Part shown: in pieces, positions 57,641 to 64,000 of the stretch
Layout: each line of letters opens with the position of its first letter
Numbering within the stretch: position 1 is the stretch's first letter
Assembly (NCBI GenBank): GCA_037968655.1
Contig: JBBKVW010000068.1
Coordinates: forward strand, 8,428-72,427
Direction: 5' to 3'
Origin: CAISIP01 sp037968655
GTDB taxonomy: Bacteria > Pseudomonadota > Gammaproteobacteria > Burkholderiales > Burkholderiaceae_C
DNA: 64,000 nucleotides
Position numbers and translations under genes: made by a program
Notes under the pieces: generated by a model
The model's database searches: none
Told to the model about the DNA's origin: nothing
Seen by the model: only the letters and a program-made list of their open reading frames with translations

Positions 57641-58507
57641 TCAATAAACCGACGCCTCGCCGGGCGGGCGCACCTTGAATCGTTTGTGTACCCAGTAGTA
57701 CTGGTGCGGAAATTGGTCGATGTAGTCCTGCAACTGGCGATTCATGGTCGTGGCATCGGCCTGCAGGTCATCGGTCGGAAAATCCTTCCAAGCCGGATAC
57801 ACATGCACATCGTAGCCCGACGCCGTCAGCTCGGTGACAACCGGCACCACCTTGGCCCGACCAAGGCTGGCAAAGCGCGACAGTGAAGTCAGGGTTGAGG
57901 TGGGCACACCATAGAACGGCACGAACACTGCCTCCTGGCGTGTGATGTTCATGTCAGGCAGCAAATACAGTGGCTGCCCCGCGCGCAAGGCCTGCACCAC
58001 TGGTTTCAACCCGTCGTCGCGTCCAAACAGGCGCGGCTGGCCGAATCGCTGGCGCCCCTGCAATATCCATTGGTCCAGCACCGGGTCAACCTGGTTGGAA
58101 TAGATGGTCGTGAACGCGCGCGGCAGCGCCTGTGTCAATGCCGTCCAGCCGGCATCGAGTCCAACAAAGTGCGGCGCAAAAACAACCGTGGGTTGGTCGC
58201 CCTGCAGCTCCGCCAGGGCCCCGCGCAAGCGCAGGCGTCGCTGGAGCTGGCTCGTGCTGCCATGCCACAACCAGCCGCGATCGAGCCAGGCCTGCGCAAA
58301 TGCAACAAACGTGCGCTGTGCCATGCCGCGCAAGACATGCTGCTCCAGTTGCGGGAAGCACAGGCGCAGGTTGATCAGCACGACACGACGCCGTGATCGG
58401 GCCACAGCAAACAGAAACCAACCCAGCAGCCAGCCCAGGGCGCGCACCCATGACAGCGGTAGATGCGCCATCATCTTCATCAATCCGATTCCCAGCCGGC
58501 TCAGCAT
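57641..58507 (-). CDS. LpxL/HtrB-type lipid A acyltransferase (second of a tandem pair)
   Basis: The 288-residue product from MLSRLGIGLMKMMAHLPLSW belongs to the LpxL/LpxM family, which adds secondary acyl chains to lipid A at the inner membrane. The catalytic HX4D motif is seen in FAPHFVGLDAG. Further family blocks are RFGQPRLFGRDDGLKPVVQA, LYLLPDMNITRQEAVFVPFY and the C-terminal HQYYWVHKRFKVRPPGE. It ends with a KRFKxRPxGE tail as is typical. It lies 16 bases after a paralogue. Which acyl chain or site it uses cannot be read from the sequence. Confidence 0.9.
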   Translation of the reverse strand: MLSRLGIGLMKMMAHLPLSWVRALGWLLGWFLFAVARSRRRVVLINLRLCFPQLEQHVLRGMAQRTFVAFAQAWLDRGWLWHGSTSQLQRRLRLRGALAELQGDQPTVVFAPHFVGLDAGWTALTQALPRAFTTIYSNQVDPVLDQWILQGRQRFGQPRLFGRDDGLKPVVQALRAGQPLYLLPDMNITRQEAVFVPFYGVPTSTLTSLSRFASLGRAKVVPVVTELTASGYDVHVYPAWKDFPTDDLQADATTMNRQLQDYIDQFPHQYYWVHKRFKVRPPGEASVY

Positions 58508-58523
58508 GGTCTGCGTCGCGGCA

Positions 58524-59354
58524 TCATGCCTCGCCCCGGGGATGCTTGTAGCGCGCATAACCCCACAGATACTGCGCCGGGCATTCGCGAATCAGATCTT
58601 CCATTTCCTGGTTGATCTGGCGGACCGCCGATGGCAAGTCAACTGCAAGCGGCTGACGCAATTCACGAAAGTGCAATCGAAAGCCTCGCCCCCGGGGGAG
58701 CCGCTCGCCCCACAGCAACAGCACGCAGGCGCCAGTCTGCTGCGCCAGGCGCGCCGATAGCGTCATGGTGTAGGCGTCACGACCGAAAAATGGCGCCCAG
58801 GCCCCCATGCCGTCCGGCGGCACCTGATCGGGCAACAGCCCCACGGCATGGCCGTTGCGCAGGGAGCGCATCATCTGGCGCACGCCAGCCAGGCTGGTCG
58901 GCGCGGTCTTCAGGCCCGGCCGGTCTCGCGCTGCGAGCATCAATTGCGCCAGCCAGTCCTGACGTGCCGGCCGGTACAACACGGTCAATGGACCATATGC
59001 CGCCGAGTAACGCTGCGCCAGCGCCTGGGCCGATATCTCGAAACAACCCAGGTGCGGCGTCAGGAAAATGACGCCATGGCCAGCTTGATAGGCCAGGTCA
59101 ACACAGGCGTCGTTCTCCCATTCAACAGGTACCGGTGCGCCCAGCCACAGCCGCGGCAATTCGCCAACCATATGCCCGGCGGCGCCGACAGCTCCCCAGA
59201 CAGTGGCCATGCGGTAGCCGGCTTGCCCGATGTTCTCCTGGAACTTCGCGCGATAGCTTGGCGACAGCAGGTAGGACAGCCATCCCAACAGCCAGCCCAT
59301 GCCATGCAGCATCCATAACGGCAAGCGCGCGAGCCAACGAAAGAGATGGAGCAT
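58524..59354 (-). CDS. LpxL/HtrB-type lipid A acyltransferase (first of a tandem pair)
   Basis: The 276-residue product from MLHLFRWLARLPLWMLHGMG is also of the LpxL/LpxM family. It has HX4E in FLTPHLGCFEISAQ in place of the HX4D of its neighbour, a change known in the family. Other blocks are PGLKTAPTSLAGVRQMMRSL, VGLLPDQVPPDGMGAWAPFF and the C-terminal QYLWGYARYKHPRG. The two genes probably add different secondary acyl chains. A TTG codon just upstream is a weaker start. The gene is divergent from metK. Confidence 0.9.
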   Translation of the reverse strand: MLHLFRWLARLPLWMLHGMGWLLGWLSYLLSPSYRAKFQENIGQAGYRMATVWGAVGAAGHMVGELPRLWLGAPVPVEWENDACVDLAYQAGHGVIFLTPHLGCFEISAQALAQRYSAAYGPLTVLYRPARQDWLAQLMLAARDRPGLKTAPTSLAGVRQMMRSLRNGHAVGLLPDQVPPDGMGAWAPFFGRDAYTMTLSARLAQQTGACVLLLWGERLPRGRGFRLHFRELRQPLAVDLPSAVRQINQEMEDLIRECPAQYLWGYARYKHPRGEA

Positions 59355-59507
59355 CAAGGGTTAAAATCGACCGGTCGCCGAGTTACGGAACTACTTGCAG
59401 GGCGACACTCACCTTGGTCGCGCTAAGAAAAGCGGCCATTGTGCCTTGTGAATCTGCTAAAGCGTTCGCCGAAGCCCACCAGCCCAGGCAGCGCATCTTT
59501 CAATGTG

Positions 59508-59520
59508 TTGCACTGTGCAA
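59508..59520. promoter_or_regulatory. metK: Perfect palindrome next to the metK ribosome-binding site
   Basis: TTGCACTGTGCAA (two 6-base arms around one T) ends exactly where the metK ribosome-binding site AAGGAATCTT begins. The arms could be an operator half-site pair or a small leader structure. No known regulator motif is claimed. The remaining 150 bases up to the acyltransferase gene show no riboswitch I can recognise. Confidence 0.4.
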
Positions 59521-59529
59521 AGGAATCTT

Positions 59530-60711
59530 ATGGCGAACGAATTTCTCTTTACTTCCGAATCCGTGTCCGAAGGCCACCCCGACAAGGTGTCCGACCAGAT
59601 CTCGGATGCCATTCTCGACGCCATCTTCAAGCAGGATCCGCTCAGCCGTGTCGCAGCCGAAACCCTGTGCAATACCGGCCTGGTGGTACTTGCCGGCGAG
59701 GTGACGACCAACGCCAACGTGGACTACATCCAGGTCGCGCGCGACACCATCAAGCGCATCGGCTACGACAACACCGAGTACGGCATCGACTACAAGGGCT
59801 GTGCGGTTCTGGTGGCATACGACAAGCAGAGCAACGACATTGCCCAGGGCGTGGACCATGCCTCGGACGACCACCTGAACACCGGCGCTGGCGACCAGGG
59901 CCTGATGTTTGGCTATGCCTGCGACGAGACCCCCGAGTTGATGCCCGCTCCGATCTACTACGCGCACCGCCTGGTCGAGCGCCAGGCCCAATTGCGCAAG
60001 GATGGTCGCCTGCCCTTCCTGCGTCCGGATGCCAAGAGCCAGGTCACGATGCGCTATGTCGACGGCAAGCCCCACAGCATCGACACCGTCGTGCTGTCGA
60101 CCCAGCACCACCCCGACCAGAGCGAGAGCGCGACCAAGCTCAAACCCAGCTTCTACGAGGCCGTGATCGAGGAAATCATCAAGCCGGTGCTACCCAAGGA
60201 GTGGCTCAAGAACACCCGCTACCTGGTCAATCCGACCGGCCGTTTCGTCATCGGTGGTCCGCAAGGTGACTGCGGCCTGACCGGGCGCAAGATCATCGTC
60301 GACACCTATGGCGGCGCCTGCCCGCACGGTGGCGGCGCGTTCAGCGGCAAGGACCCGAGCAAGGTCGATCGCAGTGCAGCCTATGCCGCGCGCTACGTCG
60401 CCAAGAACATCGTCGCCGCCGGACTGGCGCGTCAATGCCAGATCCAGGTCGCCTATGCAATCGGCGTTGCAGAGCCAATGAACATCACCGTCTACACCGA
60501 AGGCACCGGAAAGATAGACGACGACAAGATCGCCGCCCTGGTACGCGAACACTTCGACCTGCGTCCGAAAGGCATCATCCAGATGCTCGACCTGCTGCGC
60601 CCGATCTACGAAAAAACCGCCGCCTACGGCCACTTCGGCCGCGAAGAACCCGAGTTCACCTGGGAACGGTCAGACAAAGCCGCCGCGCTGCGCGCAGCGG
60701 CTGGCCTGTAA
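59530..60711 (+). CDS. metK: S-adenosylmethionine synthetase MetK
   Basis: MetK makes S-adenosylmethionine from methionine and ATP. The 393-residue product starts MANEFLFTSESVSEGHPDKV. It has the ATP and methionine motif GAGDQGLMFGYA, the flexible-loop region, the P-loop-like GGGAFSGKDPSKVDRSAAYA and the DTYGG segment. Length is normal. AAGGAATCTT precedes the ATG. It is convergent with the TVP38 gene across a cluster of hairpins. Confidence 0.98.
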   Translation: MANEFLFTSESVSEGHPDKVSDQISDAILDAIFKQDPLSRVAAETLCNTGLVVLAGEVTTNANVDYIQVARDTIKRIGYDNTEYGIDYKGCAVLVAYDKQSNDIAQGVDHASDDHLNTGAGDQGLMFGYACDETPELMPAPIYYAHRLVERQAQLRKDGRLPFLRPDAKSQVTMRYVDGKPHSIDTVVLSTQHHPDQSESATKLKPSFYEAVIEEIIKPVLPKEWLKNTRYLVNPTGRFVIGGPQGDCGLTGRKIIVDTYGGACPHGGGAFSGKDPSKVDRSAAYAARYVAKNIVAAGLARQCQIQVAYAIGVAEPMNITVYTEGTGKIDDDKIAALVREHFDLRPKGIIQMLDLLRPIYEKTAAYGHFGREEPEFTWERSDKAAALRAAAGL

Positions 60712-60718
60712 GGGCAGC

Positions 60719-60836
60719 AAACGCGCAGCGTTTCGGCGGCTTTGCGGCGAGGCTCATATCGGCGCAGCCGATGTGAAGGCCCAAAGGGCCGGCCGTAGCC
60801 ATGCGGCGGTCCCTCGCTGCGCCACCGTAGGCTACG
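60719..60836. terminator. Cluster of four consecutive hairpins between metK and the TVP38 gene
   Basis: Four inverted repeats follow the metK stop. They are AAACGC-GCA-GCGTTT at 60719-60733, a 9-bp stem around a GCA loop at 60755-60775 (one G-T pair), GGCCC-AAA-GGGCC at 60778-60790, and CGTAGCC...GGCTACG at 60794-60836. The last overlaps the TVP38 stop codon. No T-tract follows any of them. They may act as a two-way transcription barrier or protect mRNA ends, or be a decayed repeat element. Confidence 0.5.
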
Positions 60837-61551
60837 AACCGTCTGTCTGCCTCAGCCAGCGCTGCAAACCCCAACCGCCAAGCGCAAGCAGCGCGATCGT
60901 CAGCGCCAGCAACGCCAACGTCAACGCGCTCGGATTGCGCAGGGCAGCGGTGATCTGATCGACGAACAGCATCATTCCCAAGGTTCCGGGCGTGATGCCG
61001 ATGGCGGTGCCCAGCAATAGATCGCGCAGCCGGATATGGCTGGCACCGGCAACCATGTTGACGACCGCATAAGGCGCAATCGGCACCAGGCGCACGATGA
61101 TCACGGCCACCAGCCCGCGGCTGCCCAAACGCTGGCTCAGCGCATTGATGCGGCGACCGGCCAGGCGCACCATCACCTCATGCCCCAGTGCCGCACCAAT
61201 GCCATAGCTGGTTGCAGCGCCCAGCAAGCCTCCGGCCATGACGCACACGAAACCGGCCCAGGGCCCGAAAGCGACCAGGGCCACCAGCGTAAGAAAGGTC
61301 AGCGGCACGGCGATCGTCACGGCCAATGCAAAGCCGCCGATCGCCGCAACCGGGCCAAAGGACTGGCCAAATTGCTGCAATGCGGCGACGATCAGATCCA
61401 CGTCCAGCCAATGGCGCAGCGGTGTCCAGACCCAGGCCATTGCGAACCCAAGCACCACCAGCATGGTCAGCGCCAATAGATAGACCCGTCGCCGCAGGGG
61501 CCGGGCCGTTTCGTGCGGGTTCGGATTCGGATTCGCGGGATCCTGATTCAT
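60832..61551 (-). CDS. TVP38/TMEM64 (VTT, DedA-like) family membrane protein
   Basis: The 239-residue product has an N-terminal polar stretch rich in Asn and Pro, a first membrane helix (YLLALTMLVVLGFAMAWVW), and a VTT-domain core. The core includes PLTFLTLVALVAFGPWAGFV and the conserved RLVPIAPYAVVNMVAGASHI with GTAIGITPGTLGMMLFVDQI. Families of this fold include lipid scramblases and undecaprenyl-phosphate flippases; the role here is unknown. Its ATGA overlaps the stop of the NRPS gene, so the two are translationally coupled. Confidence 0.88.
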   Translation of the reverse strand: MNQDPANPNPNPHETARPLRRRVYLLALTMLVVLGFAMAWVWTPLRHWLDVDLIVAALQQFGQSFGPVAAIGGFALAVTIAVPLTFLTLVALVAFGPWAGFVCVMAGGLLGAATSYGIGAALGHEVMVRLAGRRINALSQRLGSRGLVAVIIVRLVPIAPYAVVNMVAGASHIRLRDLLLGTAIGITPGTLGMMLFVDQITAALRNPSALTLALLALTIALLALGGWGLQRWLRQTDGS

Positions 61552-63905
61552 TGCGAGCGCCGCACGATGTCGGTCAGCACCAGCGCCAGATCCTGCACCT
61601 TGCCGGCTTCGAAAATCGAGCCGTGAAGACCGGCTACACGTCTTTCCTGCAGGCGCTCGCCCAGCAGTTTCTTCCAGGACCCGAACAATGGACGTTCCCA
61701 GCGCAACAGGCCCGAAGTCTTGATCAGCGTGGTTTGGCCATCGAACCGTGCAATGCGATAGCCCCGCATTGACTTGACCTGGCCAACCAGCCCGGCGTCG
61801 CTGATCATGGCACCCAGCCGCCGGCCATTGATGCTCAATTCATGCAGGCGCAGGATCCGGACAGCAGCAGTGAACAGCCACCAGTACAGACCGCCGCCCC
61901 AGGACATCTTGGGATAAACCGTGTCGATCAGAACCAGACCTTTGACCACAATGCCACGCTGCGCGAGCAGGCGCGCAGTCTCCAGCGCCGCGATACCACC
62001 AATGGAGAAGCCGGCAATGAAGCACGGCACAGAACCCTGTGCAGTGATCGCGTCGGCATACATCGCCGCCAGTTCCCTGACGCGCTTGAATTGCGCATCG
62101 CCCGCGGGTGGCTGCAGCATGCGCAGATCGGCAGTTGCGGCCAGGGCATTGGCCAGATTCTGGAATCGCAACAGGTCCCCATGACCCGATGCCGCCAGGT
62201 AGATCGGCGTGCTGGCCACGCCGGGGCCGAGGTGGACCATCAGTCCCGGTTGCGCTGTCTCGGTGTCCAGCGCGGCTGCAAGCCTTTCGACGGTCGGATT
62301 CTCGGTCAGCAGATACAGCGGGATGCGGCGCTGCATGATGCGCTCGGCTCCGGCCAGAATCGTTATCGCCGCCAATGAATCGCCGCCGATGTCGAAAAAA
62401 TTGTCCTGCACCGACAGCGGCTTGCGCCCGAGTTCGGTTTCCCACAGGGCCAGCAATTGCGCTTCGCGCTGATTGGCCGGCCCACGTCCAAGCATTTGCG
62501 TCTGCGCCAGCGTCTGCGCGGCCAATTCAGGCAGTGCAGCGTAATCGATCTTGCCGCTGCCAGTGACCGGCAAGAAATCAATCGAATGGATCAGCGATGG
62601 AAGCATGTAGTCGGGCAGACGCACCCGCAGGGCGCGCTGCAGCCGCTCATGGTCATCCGTGTGGGCCGGAGCCACCCAGGCATGGATGGCCGGGTGGCCA
62701 TCGCGTTCGACGCGCTTGGCCGCGGCTTGGGCAACGCCCTCCACCGCCAGCAAGGCCGCCTCGATCTCGCCCAGTTCGATCCGGTAGCCACGCAATTTCA
62801 CTTGCCGATCCAGCCGGCCCATGAAGTGCAGCCGTCCCTCGTGATCCAGCACGCCCTTGTCGCCGCTGCGGTACATCTTTTGCCCGGGCCGGAACGGGTC
62901 GTCCCGGAAGGCGGAGGCTGTCATCTCCGGCTGGTTCAGATAGCCGCGCGCCAGACCCAGGCCACCAATGTATACCTCGCCCGGCACCCCATCGGGCAGC
63001 GGACGCTGCTGCCCGTCCAGCACGTAGATCGCGGTATCGTCGACCGGCAATCCGACTGGAAGAACCGCCAAGGTGTCGTCGCCGTCGCAGGCCCATGCAG
63101 TGGCAAAGATACAGGCCTCGGTCGGTCCGTAGACATTGAACAGGCGCGCTTGCGTGACCGACAAAAAGCGCCGCGCCAGTTCGGGCGCCAGCACCTCGCC
63201 GCCGCAACAGGCCACGCGCAGCTTGAGGCCGCTATGGCCGGCAGCGGCGTCCAGAAAGCCGCCAAGGGTCGAGGGTACGAAGGCCATGATGGTGACGGCA
63301 TGGCGCAACGCGAAGTCCGCCAGTGATTGCGGCAACAGCCTGCCCGGCGGCGCCAGAGCGATGCTGGCGCCGTGGACCAGCGGCAGGCACAGCTCGATCA
63401 GCGACGGATCGAAGGTGGCCTGGGTCGCCTGCCCGCTGCGGTCCTGCGCAGTCACACCGTACATGCGCGACAGCCAGGCCAGTCGCCGCGCCAGCACCGC
63501 GTGCTCGATCATCACGCCTTTGGGGCGTCCGGTGGAGCCGGAAGTGAACAGCACATAGGCCAGATCAGTCCCAGCAGGCATCGCAGGTGCATCGGCGAAA
63601 GGCAAGTCCGACAAGTCCTGATGCCAACTGCTGACAACTGTTTGCGCATGCAGCGGAGCCAGACGGTCCCAATCGTCCTGCTGCACCAGCAATGCCACCG
63701 CCGCGCTGTCGTGCAACACCAGCGCCAATCGCGCCAGCGGGGCGTCCGGGTCGAGCGGAAGGTAGGCAGCTCCTGCCTTGGCGATTGCCAGCATCGCCAC
63801 GACCAGGTCTGGTCCACGGGGCATCGCCACGGCGACGATGCGGTCTGCCTGGTCTGGGATGGTGGCCAGATGGACTATGGCACCGTGCATCGACGTGCCA
63901 ATCAA
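61548..63905 (-). CDS. NRPS-like adenylation-thiolation-thioesterase protein; N-terminus unreliable
   Basis: From position 63845 leftward the sequence encodes a clear single module. The adenylation domain has A3 YVLFTSGSTGRPKGVMIEH, A5 NVYGPTEA, A7 YRSGD, A8 GRLDRQVKLRGYRIELGEIE and the A10 Lys in TGSGKIDY. A thiolation domain follows (phosphopantetheine Ser in DNFFDIGGDSLAAI), then a thioesterase with AGFSIGGIAAL. No condensation domain is seen. The residues before DRIVAVAMPRG (63846 to 63905) do not match an adenylation start. The expected residues are instead on the opposite strand of the same 96 bases, so the TTG start at 63905 is only nominal. The frame stays open to the window edge. The amino acid activated is unknown. 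Confidence 0.85.
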   Translation of the reverse strand: MIGTSMHGAIVHLATIPDQADRIVAVAMPRGPDLVVAMLAIAKAGAAYLPLDPDAPLARLALVLHDSAAVALLVQQDDWDRLAPLHAQTVVSSWHQDLSDLPFADAPAMPAGTDLAYVLFTSGSTGRPKGVMIEHAVLARRLAWLSRMYGVTAQDRSGQATQATFDPSLIELCLPLVHGASIALAPPGRLLPQSLADFALRHAVTIMAFVPSTLGGFLDAAAGHSGLKLRVACCGGEVLAPELARRFLSVTQARLFNVYGPTEACIFATAWACDGDDTLAVLPVGLPVDDTAIYVLDGQQRPLPDGVPGEVYIGGLGLARGYLNQPEMTASAFRDDPFRPGQKMYRSGDKGVLDHEGRLHFMGRLDRQVKLRGYRIELGEIEAALLAVEGVAQAAAKRVERDGHPAIHAWVAPAHTDDHERLQRALRVRLPDYMLPSLIHSIDFLPVTGSGKIDYAALPELAAQTLAQTQMLGRGPANQREAQLLALWETELGRKPLSVQDNFFDIGGDSLAAITILAGAERIMQRRIPLYLLTENPTVERLAAALDTETAQPGLMVHLGPGVASTPIYLAASGHGDLLRFQNLANALAATADLRMLQPPAGDAQFKRVRELAAMYADAITAQGSVPCFIAGFSIGGIAALETARLLAQRGIVVKGLVLIDTVYPKMSWGGGLYWWLFTAAVRILRLHELSINGRRLGAMISDAGLVGQVKSMRGYRIARFDGQTTLIKTSGLLRWERPLFGSWKKLLGERLQERRVAGLHGSIFEAGKVQDLALVLTDIVRRSQ
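63787..63845 (+). repeat. Left arm of a perfect 59-bp inverted repeat
   Basis: All 59 bases are the exact reverse complement of 63942-64000, checked base by base. Pairing stops exactly at the inner end (63846 and 63941 mismatch). The outer end cannot be set because the right arm reaches the window edge. Confidence 0.98.
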
Positions 63906-64000
63906 CTGGCGTATCGCCTGGTAGGACTGAAAGCCGGGCGCGACCGCATCGTCGCCGTGGCGATGCCCCGTGGACCAGACCTGGTCGTGGCGATGCTGGC
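63870..64000 (+). CDS. Start of an adenylation domain on the opposite strand, cut by window edge
   Basis: Read rightward, the bases 63846-64000 give a textbook adenylation-domain opening: CLVWDGGQMDYGTVHRRANQ, then LAYRLVGLKAGRDRIVAVAM and PRGPDLVVAMLA. Its second half is the same protein sequence as the leftward NRPS gene because it lies in the right repeat arm. I place the nominal start at the ATG of MDYGTVHRRANQ, with GGTGG 4 bases upstream, but the protein similarity begins earlier, at DAV in the left arm. It may be a real divergent gene, or the misplaced N-terminus of the leftward gene. Confidence 0.5.
   Translation, partial: MDYGTVHRRANQLAYRLVGLKAGRDRIVAVAMPRGPDLVVAML
63942..64000 (-). 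repeat. Right arm of a perfect 59-bp inverted repeat, running into the window edge
   Basis: Reverse complement of 63787-63845 over all 59 bases, with a 96-bp spacer between the arms. It may continue beyond the window. Confidence 0.98.

Noticed and set aside
59356..59529. Possible SAM riboswitch before metK
   Set aside because: Apart from a 13-base palindrome I could not draw the pseudoknot or multi-stem layout of any SAM riboswitch class I know.

Overview
The window is a stretch of GC-rich chromosome from a betaproteobacterium, most likely order Burkholderiales. The evidence is gene order as well as protein families: lpxC-side M23 peptidase-secA-argJ with dciA; petABC-sspA-sspB; the long chain mlaFEDACB-yadGH-ibaG-murA-hisGDC..hisBHAFIE-HIT-tatABC; aroKB-dgt beside pilMNOPQ; and pilM divergent from the PBP1a gene. 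I cannot name a genus. No rRNA, prophage, CRISPR array or plasmid function was seen. One tRNA (Thr, TGT) is present.

Layout. 1-5.1 kb: argJ (cut by the left edge), secA, an M23 endopeptidase and, divergently, the helicase-loader gene dciA. 5.2-9.4 kb: tRNA-Thr, ClpXP adaptor sspB, sspA, then the cytochrome bc1 genes petC, petB, petA with a clear terminator after petC. 9.6-13.7 kb: mscL, pdxA, a NIF3-family gene, a small Cys-rich protein and a DegS-like protease. 13.7-30.9 kb: one long leftward gene chain. In transcription order it holds phospholipid transport (mlaF, E, D, A, C, B), an ABC-2 exporter, ibaG, murA, the histidine genes, a HIT protein and tatABC. A secreted Rap1a/Tai-like protein sits between hisD and hisC.

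31-37.3 kb: glutamate synthase gltB-gltD. 37.4-38.3 kb: a single-gene RAYT-type transposase flanked by 17-bp perfect inverted repeats. 38.3-44.7 kb: a glycine-zipper lipoprotein, then a leftward set of methyltransferase, DUF1415, MFS transporter, dgt, aroB and aroK. 44.7-49.7 kb: the type IV pilus genes pilMNOPQ. 50-54.3 kb: mrcA, cyaY, lptM, lysA. 54.3-60.7 kb: the methionine-sulfoxide repair pair msrPQ, a di-haem cytochrome c, engB, two tandem lipid A-type acyltransferases and metK. 60.7-64 kb: a cluster of hairpins, a TVP38/DedA-like membrane protein translationally coupled to an adenylation-thiolation-thioesterase NRPS gene, and the window edge.

The genes are mostly housekeeping: envelope building, protein export, respiration, and histidine, aromatic, lysine and glutamate synthesis. 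Several work together. TatABC is encoded near two likely Tat substrates (the Rieske protein PetA and MsrP). The Mla, MurA, LptM, acyltransferase and PBP1a genes all serve the envelope.

The most unusual signal is at the right edge. A perfect 59-bp inverted repeat (63787-63845 and 63942-64000, running into the edge) encloses 96 bp whose better adenylation-domain reading is on the opposite strand from the rest of the NRPS gene. It looks like a fold-back at a 9-bp natural inverted repeat. It is either an assembly or amplification chimera, or a real inverted duplication or invertible segment. The second-tier observations are the Rap1a-like gene inside the his genes, the RAYT element, and the NRPS-DedA coupling.
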